Of a stretch of 64,000 bases of DNA, positions 27,801-39,800 are shown piece by piece (the stretch's first letter is position 1; each line of letters starts with the position of its first letter). Origin of the DNA: Siphonodentalium dalli. Lineage: Eukaryota; Mollusca; Scaphopoda; Gadilida; Siphonodentaliidae. Below the pieces are notes generated by a model. That model had not been told where the DNA came from, did no database searches, and saw only the letters and a program-made list of their open reading frames with translations. A program made the position numbers and the translations under genes. The DNA lies in NCBI GenBank assembly GCA_032622095.1, contig CP136065.1:149795577-149859576 (forward strand), in the 5' to 3' direction.

Positions 27801-30800
27801 TTGTTTGTTTGTCTGTATGTTTGTCTGTCATTAATACAAATCTACAATTCTCGACCGATCGGGACGAAACTTGGTACGTGCGTGTAGTTTGACCAGGCGG
27901 TCGACGTTGTCGTATTGGCGAGCCCGTGTGGCGCCCGCTTCGCGCATGCGCAGACGAGATCTCGGAAACGGGTGGAGCTATCGACTTGAAATTTGCTATG
28001 TGAATGTATCTTGCCCCGGATACGAATTTTATCGGGTCGCCGAGCCCGTACGACGCCAGCTTCGCGCATGCGCAGACGAGATCTCGGAAACGGGTGGAGC
28101 TATCGACTTGAAATTTGGTGTGTGAATGTATCTTGCCCCGGATACGAATTTTATCGGGTCGCGAGCCCGTGCGACGCCAGCATCGCGCATGCGCAGACGA
28201 GATCTCGGAAACGGGTGGAGCTACCGACTTGAAATTTGGTATGTGAATGTATCTTGCCCCGGATACGAATTTTATCGGGTCGCCGAGGGGGATATATATA
28301 TTAAGTTTTCCTCATGAGACCATGTCAGAAGGCCCTACCAAAGCTGCGCCCATCAATCCAATGGTCGGAGCCAGATCACAGCTCCCTGTCATGATCCAAC
28401 GTATCACTAAATATAGATATATAACCCCACAGAGAACATGTCGCATGTCTCTGAGGTACCTATGTATCACAAGATATCATTGCAGAAACCCGGTGATACA
28501 AATCTTTCGCATATATAGATATATAAAATGATAAATAGATATATCATGGTGATATATAAGTCATCATGAGATCATGTCATAAGACCCTACCAAAGCTGCG
28601 CCCAACAATCCAATGGTCGGAGCCAGAGCAGAGATCCCTGGCACAATCCAATGTATCATTAAAGATATATATATAGCCCCTCAGAGAACATGAATAACAG
28701 CCATGAGCATCGGGAGCACATGGCCGAACACCGCAGGTGACCAGAGCATCCAATGAGAAAGCAAACCGCTACTCTCAGGTGCCAAATAATAATGTCGGTA
28801 CGATTATTAATTTTGGAGAAATTTCCCAACGATCACCATCCTTTGGAATGGAGATAGACAGCAAAATGTGCAACACAAGTATTATGTTCAGACTTAATCC
28901 ACACACATTACTATTATTAGGCCATCACGACCACTAGGCACCTGAGAGCAGTCCACGTTCCCAGCGGAATACCCATCGCGATCCGATTCTAAGAAATGAA
29001 GGTGCGCCTTCTACAACCAAAATCAGTTCAAATGATGTACAATGTAGTCAGATGATAAACACAGGTAAATTTTCACGGTCACCATACAGAATATTCAGGT
29101 CTGAGCCTCTGCCCCCCAAACATGCAGCAGAACGACCTAGATGTGTGATAGGTCGGTTAGTGTGAAGCATGCAGCAAACTAGGGGAAAACCCACTCTGAA
29201 AATGGCTCCCCTAGGAAGGAAACGAATGAAATTATCATCCTCCTAGTAAAGGATACACATCCCTTTTATAATGTTGTTTTATTTTAATTTGAAGAGCCAA
29301 GATAGAGAGGAACTCCCCCTACCTAAGTGGTCCTGCTTAAGGCATGTTTAAGGAAGAGAGGACAAATCCAGCATAGACCGAAATGCGCAGATCGAGCATC
29401 TGGTGCCATGGGGATGGGATCCACTCGTACAGGGTGGTCCCCTGTCTGCGTCTTAGGAAAGGTCAGTAATGCTGGTCAATGAGCTTCCTCGAAAGCTTAG
29501 CTGGACAGCGCAAATGTCTTTGCCTGTTTTATTGTCTATGTGCCAGATAATCAAATTGATATGGGCAATAGAAGTATGAAGAGCCATGCTGATGGACTCT
29601 TGTCGGAAAGGCTATTGGCAGTGGTCGTGGGACACGTGACAATATAAATGCTTTCCATGTAAATATGCTTCATTCGTGTGTGAAGTCTATTCGCCATATC
29701 AACTGTATGAAAGGTCGGGACACGTATATATTTGAAAATTCATTGAGACTCCAGCTAGTCCATGAATACCTTCAAAACACCTACCATGCCCTTTATGAAC
29801 AATGCATGCTGTATTGGATGTACAGCCTGTTCTTGTACCAAGCTCACATTTGATATGGTTACTTGCCATAAATAATGTCTCCCCCCACCTTCCTCGTCTT
29901 GGAATACCACCGCTATTATATCGTTATTCATTGGGGAACGTCATCCAGGCCACGGTCGCCAGTTATTGACAGTGGGCCAGTTAACTGGAAGGGTCAAGTC
30001 ACCACGATTCTAAATACCTGTCAGGTTGGAATCATTAATTCTCATAATTGAATCAAGAAGGGGAAAGTTTTTTAATCCAAAGTATCTTCAAATATATTTG
30101 TAGATAGTGAAACCATGATTAAACACCGTCAGAGTGACGATAAGCTTCTTCCCTAATTACTCTAGAGAATGCAAACCGGAGCACCCATGATTTGTAATTT
30201 TGTGTCCCAATTAGGGCCATATCCCGAATCGTAGTAGTGTTATAACAGAGGATCGTGTGGTTTTGGATTTTGGGATGAGTACATTATTTGAATCAGAAAA
30301 GACAAGATTGTTATTAATTTTGTAAAGCATAGTGAGTCTGGATTTAAGTCGTCTCTCTTGTAGGTTTTGCCAGTGAAGGTTGTCAAGCATCTCGGTGACT
30401 GAACCGATGTTATGAAATCTGTTTGAGACATATCTGGCCATATATGGCACGAAACGTGAGCATCGAAAACTATATATCCATTTGCCCACTTGTTGGTGTG
30501 GTCTAGCATGATAAGAGGCTTCAAGACATCAGGCGATAGCGTCGACTTGAAGCCCCCTACATCCTCAGAAGATACAGAGTCTTGTGTTAAATTATTCCAT
30601 TGAGTGACAGTTCGGGGGTAAAAAGAGTATTTGTAATTGTCTGATGTTGTGCCTATCTGGATGAAGTTTGCTTTGTTAACAGAGGATCGTGTGGTTTTGG
30701 ATTTTGGGATGAGTACATTATTTGAATCAGAAAAGACAAGATTGTTATTAATTTTGTAAAGCATAGTGAGTCTGGATTTAAGTCGTCTCTCTTGTAGGTT

Positions 30801-33800
30801 TTGCCAGTGAAGGTTGTCAAGCATCTCGGTGACTGAACCGATGTTATGAAATCTGTTTGAGACATATCTGGCCATATATGGCACGAAACGTGAGCATCGA
30901 AAACTATATATCCATTTGCCGTACCTTGGCTTATCACTGGTACGTACACCTTGGTACGGCTGTTTTCTTACGATGACTGGTGTCAGTTTTCTCGTCATCG
31001 ATGTGTAAGCCGAGAATAAGATTGTTAATGTATTCCCAGTAGGATTTGCGAATGTCTCGCTGTAGCTCAGCTTGTAATTTCTTAAATTTGTCGGTATGTT
31101 TAGCTTTCTTCTGTAATTTATTCACCCTCCTTATTCTTTTCTTTTCCCCACCACTTCTTTTCGGTAAACTTGAACAGGAAGGATAGCAATTATGTTTGTA
31201 TTCCGGAAGGAGACACCATTTAGTCGAGAAACAACCCAGCAATTTTGAAAGGATGGGTTAATTTTGGATACAATTCAGAATAATAACTAAAATCTGGAAT
31301 TGAGACAATAGTGAAACTGTCATCACGATTAATTGTAGTGTCATGCTTGCAATCATTAAATGCTAGCAGTTCAAAATTCGACAGTGAAGTTGAAGCACTG
31401 TACGAGTATCGATTCATGTACTCAACAGAATTATGACTCTTGTCAGATGTCAATCCCTGTCGTTATTCTTTTGATATTGATAAACTGTAGTCAACTTCAA
31501 GTGTCGACAAACACATCTAGATCATAGGAGACATGTGTGACAGTATTGAAACAGAAAACACAAAGTATATTGTGAAAGCATGTTGTTTTGATGAGTTCTA
31601 GTGACTCCAGTAGTGTTCTTTAACATGCACACACCTAGGTGTGTACATGGGTCAGCCATTAAGTTTTAATTGTCCACACCCGATCGCACAGCGTAATGCA
31701 CCCACGACAACATACCTGATCAAGTGTTGTAATGGGGAAAGTCGGCATTTGCATTCGGATTTTATTCAGTAATCTCGAATGGGACTTTTTAGCCTGACAA
31801 ACTTGGTATCGGACCGAGTTCTGATTTCTGTCAGAATACCCTGACCAGGGTGCGATCCCCGGTCCGCTAGCACATGGCTGAGATTGTTACATTGAAGTTG
31901 ATGCTCCGTTACGAGAATCAAACCATGAACAGAATTATAACACTTGTCAAAAATCAATCTCTGTCAATTTATTAAAGTAATAATGACACTACCTGTTTTT
32001 ACATTGATAAACCAAGATGTAATCAACTTTAAGTTCAAATGTGACCAACACATCAGGATCAGTTGTATTGAACCATAAAACAACAAAGTATTATGTGAAA
32101 GAATGTTGTTCATAACATTATGATAGATAGCGTCAGTAGCGATGGTAATTATTGCTAAATAAATGTCCACGCGTAAATAAATTCCCACGAAATTAGGCGA
32201 CTTCCGGTAGCGAATCACGTGGAATTTTTTATATCTGACAAATTCTATCATACCTTATAGGTGCTATAATAATTACATAGATGTATTGCTCACAATAATC
32301 TATGCGCCTCGTAAGGCCTTGAAATGGCGGCTGATTATGGCGAAATGTCGATTTTCATATTTGATAAATTTTAAGTCCGCCGCCTGTTCGAAAACATGGA
32401 CAATTGTATGTTTGAAGCAAAACGGTCCGTGAATTCGAAACAATAATTCTAAAAACGAACGCGTAGACGACCAGTAATTATTGTATCGATAAATTGAATT
32501 TGTTGTCTAGTTGTTAAACGACAAATTCGGAACAATACTCCCTTTAGACTTCCGTTCGGTTTCGTAGCAGAAAATAAACTGACGAATTCAATCTGTAAAG
32601 TGAGTTATATTGGGACTGCGCATGCGTGACTGATTCCGAGCAAGCCAATGGCAGGCGACCAAAAAGTTAACCCCTTTCTACTATGGTTTACAAACGCAGG
32701 ACATATATCCATATAGTTCAGTGTGAAAGGCTTCCTTTAGCGGAAATACATATTTCATGGATTATATTGCAGATGCATTTCTATCTTCTTCCATTTTGGG
32801 TTGACAAAACTTGGTAATATTTTATACAGTGACTCACTGAACTTGACCAATATGACTGTGATGTTATGAGAAATATAAATTTAATCTTTTATTGAAGATA
32901 TACAAAATACATGCAAGGCCAAGTCGTTTGTTGAACTTATTATCTGAACATTTTCCCAGCAATGAGTATGAATCATTCTGCTCTTGTATTATCTGTTTTT
33001 CTATCCGTCATCTGCTTTCATTACCTGAAGACCACATTGAATGAATAATAGACCGTTGAAATGTATACTTTTAACACGGAATGAGAGAATCCGTTTAGGA
33101 TAGAAAATGTTTTGTTACAGGGCTTATATTTCAACGCGAATCGATTCGTGTAAATGTTCGCGCAAAAAAAGTCACGAGAATCCAAGTGGATTCATGCTAT
33201 ATATGCACTAATATTCGCATCGTACGGTGAACTGTTTTAATCAACCGAGATTCCAGGTAGTGGAAAATGGGTCACTAGGTTTGACATTGTCGTAATAACA
33301 CTGAAATCGTTGATGCATGAGCTAAAATATGAAACAATTATGCAACCACTAACAGTCTCAGGTATCACAGGTTTATCACAAGATTTTTTTACAGTAGTAA
33401 CTGATGACTGACGTCACCATTCAGGGAATAACCACCATTTGAGGATTACCCACCATTCATAATGATTAACATTGGCGGTCACGTGTCCATAATCATGTGT
33501 GGATACATCACTGTCAACACAAATAGACTGCTCCAAAACGCAGTCTGCACTAACTTCAGCGTTACTGGGTGATTGCGAGGTAGTAGCGCATTTGACTGAA
33601 TTATTAAACATTGAATATCTTATGTTTATGAGTACTAAAAATATTGCAGCAAAAGTTCAAGGAACTGTCTCGGCATTTTTTTATATGCCGACGGTACGGT
33701 TTACCATTTTCTCAGAAAACTGCAACTGACCGAAATACCGCCCAGCTCGAGATAGTTTCTGTTGCCAAACTCTAAGTCAGTTTCTGCATAAAATATTGCT

Positions 33801-36800
33801 GAATTATGTCATACTTCTAGCTTCTTGTTCTGTTTGTAATACTATTTAAATGTGTAGGATGCTACTCAATATTTTCAGAAGTGAACTTGAAGTGACGACA
33901 ATCATCACTGTTTACTAACTGAACGTACTTGATATGTTCACACCCATTTTTGGCATCTCAGTCACATTCATTAATCATCAAAGAAGGAAATTGTCAAGTA
34001 AACCTGCCTCACGCAATGTTCAATTACAGCATTGTCCCATTCTTGCATTTGACTATTTCATGGCAATGTACACCATGCAGATTTATCAATGATATTATAT
34101 TTCTTTTAATTCAGCAGTGGCAGACACAGAAATCTTGCTTGAGGCAACGCTGTCTGCAAAAACATTTATGGGTTTATGAGATAAGTCTAGAAAGTCCAAA
34201 CTTCATGATACAGCTCTGGTGTTGCAACACTATAGCAAATCAAACAAATGTATCTTCGTGACACTTTCTGAATAATTGTCGAAATCTTTAAGTTGACCCA
34301 ACTATTGGAACATACCAGGAAGAACATTGCGGATGTACCATCCAATCAAAAAGTAGATAACGCCATCAAGGAGCATCATGCCGCAGACAATCATGAAGTT
34401 CGTAGTGTCTGATTCTAATGGACTTATTTTCAGATTATCCCAGCCAATACCATGTTGTTGCAGCTCAAATCTCGCAACATACTGAGATGAAAATCCAAAT
34501 GCAGTTGGAGATGACAGACACTGAAAGAGAACAGAGAAAATATTAAAGGCGGCATATCTAATCCCAGAACTTTCTGTATTGATTTCTCTGGTTAATTATA
34601 TCGAAACCGGTAAGTATCTCACGTGGACTCCGATCACGTGATTGTAACAGTGAATGTGTGCATCTGTGTTATTACCATACATTATAATTATATAGCTTCA
34701 TAACAGTTAATACGATCATTTACAAGATTATTTCCTTACAATTATATCAGGATTGATCTATATATTTTGTATAGCAAACATATTAGCTTTTAACTCACAC
34801 AACTCAAATATTAAACTTACAGCTAGAAGTTTCTGCCACAGGGTCATCGTCTTAGCCATGGAAGCCAGGATAACGAAAGGCAGATATGACATGATGTACA
34901 CAATGAGGACAACAAGAAGAGCCAGGGAGCCTCGGGTGAAAAAAGCACTAACCATGTAGCTGAAATGAAGAAAAGCCATCTCATGTGTGAGATATAACTA
35001 GTGAATATAAGTTTATTTTTTATACAAGACACAATCACAATGAGGAGTGTCATATACAAAATGATCAAAGAAATGTAGTTATATATACAAGTATGCCATT
35101 CCTCGCATTCACACATACATCTCTCTTACTGCACGCACCCTCCTTGCTTAATACATTCACACGCTCTTCAAAGCAGTTTTGGAATTCGGCAGATGTCTCA
35201 AAACTGTGTATAATTACATCATGAAACCGAGATTATTCCTTAAATATACAGTAATGCCCTAAATAATCGGCTCCTTAACAACAGCAGAATTATGGGTAAC
35301 TGGGTAACTTTTCAGGATTTAGTCGGAAATATGGCTTGTTGCCATTCATCGGAAAGCTCTGTGAGAGCTTTCTGATGAATGGCAACAAACCATATTTCCG
35401 ACTAAATCCTGAAAAATTACCCATAATCCTGCTGTGGTTAGGAGTCAATTATTTAGGTCATTAATGTATGTGCAAGTTTTAAAAATATTTTCCTAGAAAA
35501 TATAAGAACACAAGCTCGGACAAAGTTACATCCATGGATGGATGGAAGAGCTCATAATATACCTCCCCCCAACAACTTGGTTGCAGCGGGAAGGTGGGTA
35601 TAAAAAGGGTTATACCCCCATATTATACTTACCACATCATCAGTGTAGAGAAGCAGAATATCAAAAGATACAGGAATAGAACAGCCATGTTGCTGTATCG
35701 GAAGATGAGACCATATTTCAAGAATAAGCTGGCGATAAATGACAGGAGAGCCATTATGAGCATGGAAACCAGGAACCAGGCAATCCAGCTCTTCCATCTT
35801 CTCAACCCCATGATATGCATGATCTGTTCAAGAAGAATTACACAACTTAGAATATATAATAGAGCACACACAGGATATCTGTATTATAAATTTTTAAAAC
35901 TAAATGAATTCTCCCACCCAGTTATAAAGGTATACATTGGAATGGTCTATTATTCATCTGTTTTCAGGTAGTGACGTCAGACAGAAAACAGATAATACAA
36001 GATCAGAATGATTCATATTCATTGCTGGGAAATGTTAAGATAATAAGTTCCTCAAACGTGTTCGTTTGATTTGAATTTCTTGAACTTATTATCTGAACAC
36101 TTCCTAAGGCAACTACTCATCAATGACTATTAACAAAAGGGTGCAGAAGAGATCACATTTATTGGAAGGAAATGTTCAGATAATAAGTTCAACAAAAGAC
36201 CATTATGTGAACATTTCCTAAAAGTAAAAAAATTAAAGAAATGGCTAAAAATATAACTTTTACATATTAGTGGAAATAGTAGCTTTCAAGATTTGACTCG
36301 AAAAATGAAGTCTATTTATGGCTTTTTATTTATGGTTTTTCAAGGCCCTCTATTTTGATACTCTAATATTTAAAATGACGTACCTCTTCTTGTCCACTTT
36401 CTCTGTCATAAACTAGAACCAGAGTAGCAATGCCAAATGTGGCCAGCCAAGCAATAGTGAGTATTACAGGAAGAAGATATTCTCCTAAACTTGCCAGTAG
36501 TCTGCAAAATACAAAACATTTCAGTATTATCGCGACCTTACATAATCATTTCCTTTTTTTGGAGACATCTAAAATAGAAAACCTCAAAACCAAATTCTAG
36601 AGTCAAACTCTCTATACCAGTCTCAGGTAAATATCATACCATAGTGAAGCAGATATTTTTTATTTCCACATGAAATCAATACACAAATTCACATTGGTTT
36701 AAAAAATCTACAACTAGACATGAAACGCACTGTGACCAACTAGTGGTGGGCATGTGCCGGTGGGACTAAGTGCAATTGGACTACATATGGTTACCCATAT

Positions 36801-39800
36801 TTAACATATTGTTTTTTCGAAAAAAAACAAAACAATAGGAATACAAGCTCAGACAAAATTATGCATGTTGCGAACAATTTCTAAGTTAAACGAGAGGCCG
36901 ATCACGATCGGCAGATGTTAACCCATCCCTTGGCGATAAAAATTTAATATGATCGGATAAATGAGAGTTTTGGTGTTGAATTATAGAGTATACTGTTATG
37001 TACTATTATAGACAAATGTACATAACACAAATTATTGGAATTTATGGGTCACTGGCATTTATATAAGAGAATGCACTGGTACAGGATCTGTAATGCTAAA
37101 CCACCACAGCCAGCAAGTCCGTGGGTTAAATGTGTAGGTGTGCCGTGGACATGGAATACTTGGGTTAAGAGAGTCCAATTTAAGTTTACAATAATAATGT
37201 GTCCTAGTATACAGATAAGCAACCTTACCACTGACCCATTAATATCACAGAATCACAGGAATTGTTTATGTTGAACACTGACCTCTATTAAACCAATAAC
37301 AATTATAATGATATCAGACCATCTGAAGATATAACTCTGCAGCACAGATGTCCAAGTCTACTGTTAATATCATGTGATGTTTATTGTTGAATCTTTATTT
37401 TAAATTAGATACCACAGGCTTCTTTATCAGATTATTTGCACATTGGCATAAGAGACATCAGAAAATAATATAGCTTTATCAATAGCTAAGTAGTCCAAAT
37501 GCAATTGGTGAATTGGATTTAATGTTGCTCCAAACAGATTTACCAGTACATAACACAAGATTTTGGACCGATTTAATCAAATTTGGTGTGGTGATTCGGG
37601 GTACCCTTGGCAGAGTTATAATGGTTATAATTGTTTTTAATTATTTTAAAAAATTAAAGGGACACATTGGAAATCTTTTTATCAACTTGTATCATAATCA
37701 TCAATATCTAAATGAAAACAAATGACAATGTCAATGACATTTTTTTTATTATTATTATAAAAGTTAAAAATATTTTTTTTTTAAATCAATTTTTTTTTCA
37801 ATTTTTTTCTTTGAAAAAGGGTCATAACTCCTTTAAAATAAATCGGATCAAACCCATATTCGAACTAGATCTGGGAAACTCACATACCAAATTTGGTTCC
37901 TATCAGATAAAAAATGTTTGAGTTATGGCAGAATGTGTGAATTCTAACTAGAAAAAGGGCCATAACTCTGTAACAAAAACTCGGATCAAACCCAAATTCG
38001 AACTCGATCTGTATTTTGGGCTGATATACCCATATACAAAATTTGCTTCTGATTGGATAGAAAATGTTTGAGTTATCGCACTACACGTGAAGTGTCTACG
38101 GACGGACGAACGACGAGTCGTCAATCCGGACAACGACACTATGTTTACCATACATGGTATGGGTAAACATAAAAAGGGGGATAACTCCACAAAGAAAAGT
38201 CGTACGGACCTCATAACAGCAGGTTCACAGGTTCCCATGGTACTAAATATCTGTACCAAGATTCAAAATAATTGACTCAAAAATGTAGGAATACAAGTTC
38301 AGACAAAGTTGTGTCCACTGACAGATGGACAGACATACTGACTCTTATATACATGTACCTCCCATAACTTCGTTATGGGGTATAATAACACACATGTGTG
38401 GTTCTGTGTAAAATGGATGCCATGCTTATAACATATAATTTCAATTTCATGGTACTGTGTGCTTGGTCAAGAGGCCAGTGGGCGACCTGATCAATAACTG
38501 TATAGAAGTTGCAGTGGACTAGTCACAGCACGTAGTGATACTTTAAGAAAATAGGGCAAGTCTAACCATCACTCCACATCATGCCGTCGAAGTAACAAAA
38601 ACAACATGAAAACTCAAAGTTAGAAACATTTGGCAATTAAGTATAGTCAATGACTATATTGCATGTTTCTGCGCCTCGAAAAATTTGCTATACTTCTGTC
38701 ATCACATATTGTCCATCCCCATGTCTTATAATGCTCCAATGTATGCTCAAAAGTTGTGCTGTGTTTTTCTTGGCAAAGTGTCCGTGAAAATATATGGCTG
38801 TGGGTAGTTTATTACGGAAAATATAAGTTGAAGTGTATTTATTTTCTGAACATCTGCTCGGTTCTTGTCAAATTCAACCAATAAATATTCTGCCATCAAC
38901 CAAATTCGAGATCGGAAAATCATGTTTTACAAATTAATTTTCTGAGAGGGATCATTGCTAGATAGTTAGCAAGCATTGTTGTTTTTATGCATATATGAGC
39001 GTATATAAGTGTCAGTCAATGTTATTCATTCACTGACATTTCTATGCTTTTACAGATCCACTGAAAATGACGTTGATTGCATATTTACATCAGGTGTCTC
39101 TGATACCTTTCCTTTTCCACATATATATGTTGAATGAACATTGTGTTTGATATTATTCAAAGAAATTTGATAAAACGGCATTTGGAAGTTTTTACACTAC
39201 TGTAAAACCGATAAATATTAATTATAGCTTATAACCAAGCCTGAAAATGAGGTTTCCAGAGAATGAATTTAGTGACACAAACCCATATGGGATGCTAGAG
39301 TGACCAAATTCACCCTCAGGGAACCTCATTCTGCTTAGGCCTCAACCGCCATGGGAGATCTAGGATCAGATTGAAGTTCCCCAGTTGAAGTTGGTGATAC
39401 CCATTAGTCACCTCTATTATGCATTTTATCTTCTGCAAATAAAGGATATTGAAAAAGAACAGAAGAGGAAAAAGTAACTAAAACAATGTTAATTTGAGAC
39501 TATAGATACTTCCCAGAAGATGAGGCTTAAGGAGAATGAGGTCCATAAGAGGGTGAATTTGGTGATGCTAGCCCCCTGTATGGGGTAGCATCACTAAATT
39601 CATCCTCCAGGGACCTATTCTGCACATTTCAGACACACTATATCCAGGCCTGCTTTATAACGTACAGGTCCTTAGAGTGACATGGATATGGAAACTTCTG
39701 TGTAGCTATCGCTGGCGTTGACCCTGAATCCCCAAGCTGCATGTCTATGATTGTTTTTTCAATCAGATCTTGCATCATAATGAAGCCACGGTGGTACATC

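Larger units (their letters stand above)
30211..31245 (-). pseudogene. Non-LTR retrotransposon (reverse transcriptase C-terminal) remnant
   Basis: The minus strand encodes [20 protein letters not shown] then [10 protein letters not shown], and [16 protein letters not shown] further on, typical of the C-terminal region after the RT domain of LINEs ('LgW..L..RR...r...ly', 'f.pR....WN.Lp'). Upstream (31240-31010) [14 protein letters not shown]...[10 protein letters not shown] resembles the linker between endonuclease and RT. The RT core between is missing, and part of the C-terminal piece is duplicated (30244-30486 and 30678-30920). Not an active element. Confidence 0.7.
26535..32755 (-). mobile_element. 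Large element with 154-bp inverted terminal repeats and an internal complementary region (DIRS-like)
   Basis: About 6.2 kb lying wholly in the intron between ABCA exons m and n. 26546-26699 is the reverse complement of 32570-32723 with about one mismatch. At 26772-26870, next to the left repeat, one segment is complementary to the outer left end and the adjoining one to the outer right end. That arrangement is the internal complementary region expected of DIRS retrotransposons. No tyrosine recombinase was recognised inside, and the content is a mosaic (tandem repeats, non-LTR remnant), so it is probably non-autonomous. The strand is set by the position of the complementary region and is tentative. 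A DNA transposon with long TIRs is the alternative. Confidence 0.65.

Noticed and set aside
27871-28531. Series of plus-strand ORFs with repeated [16 protein letters not shown]
   Set aside because: Products of the 121-bp tandem repeat, shifting frame between units; no gene.
31830-31875. tRNA-like B-box (gggtgcgatcccc)
   Set aside because: No matching A-box or cloverleaf at the right distance; at most a decayed SINE fragment.
35594-35971. 125-codon plus-strand ORF
   Set aside because: Antisense to ABCA exon k, whose minus reading matches the family MGL motif and helices.
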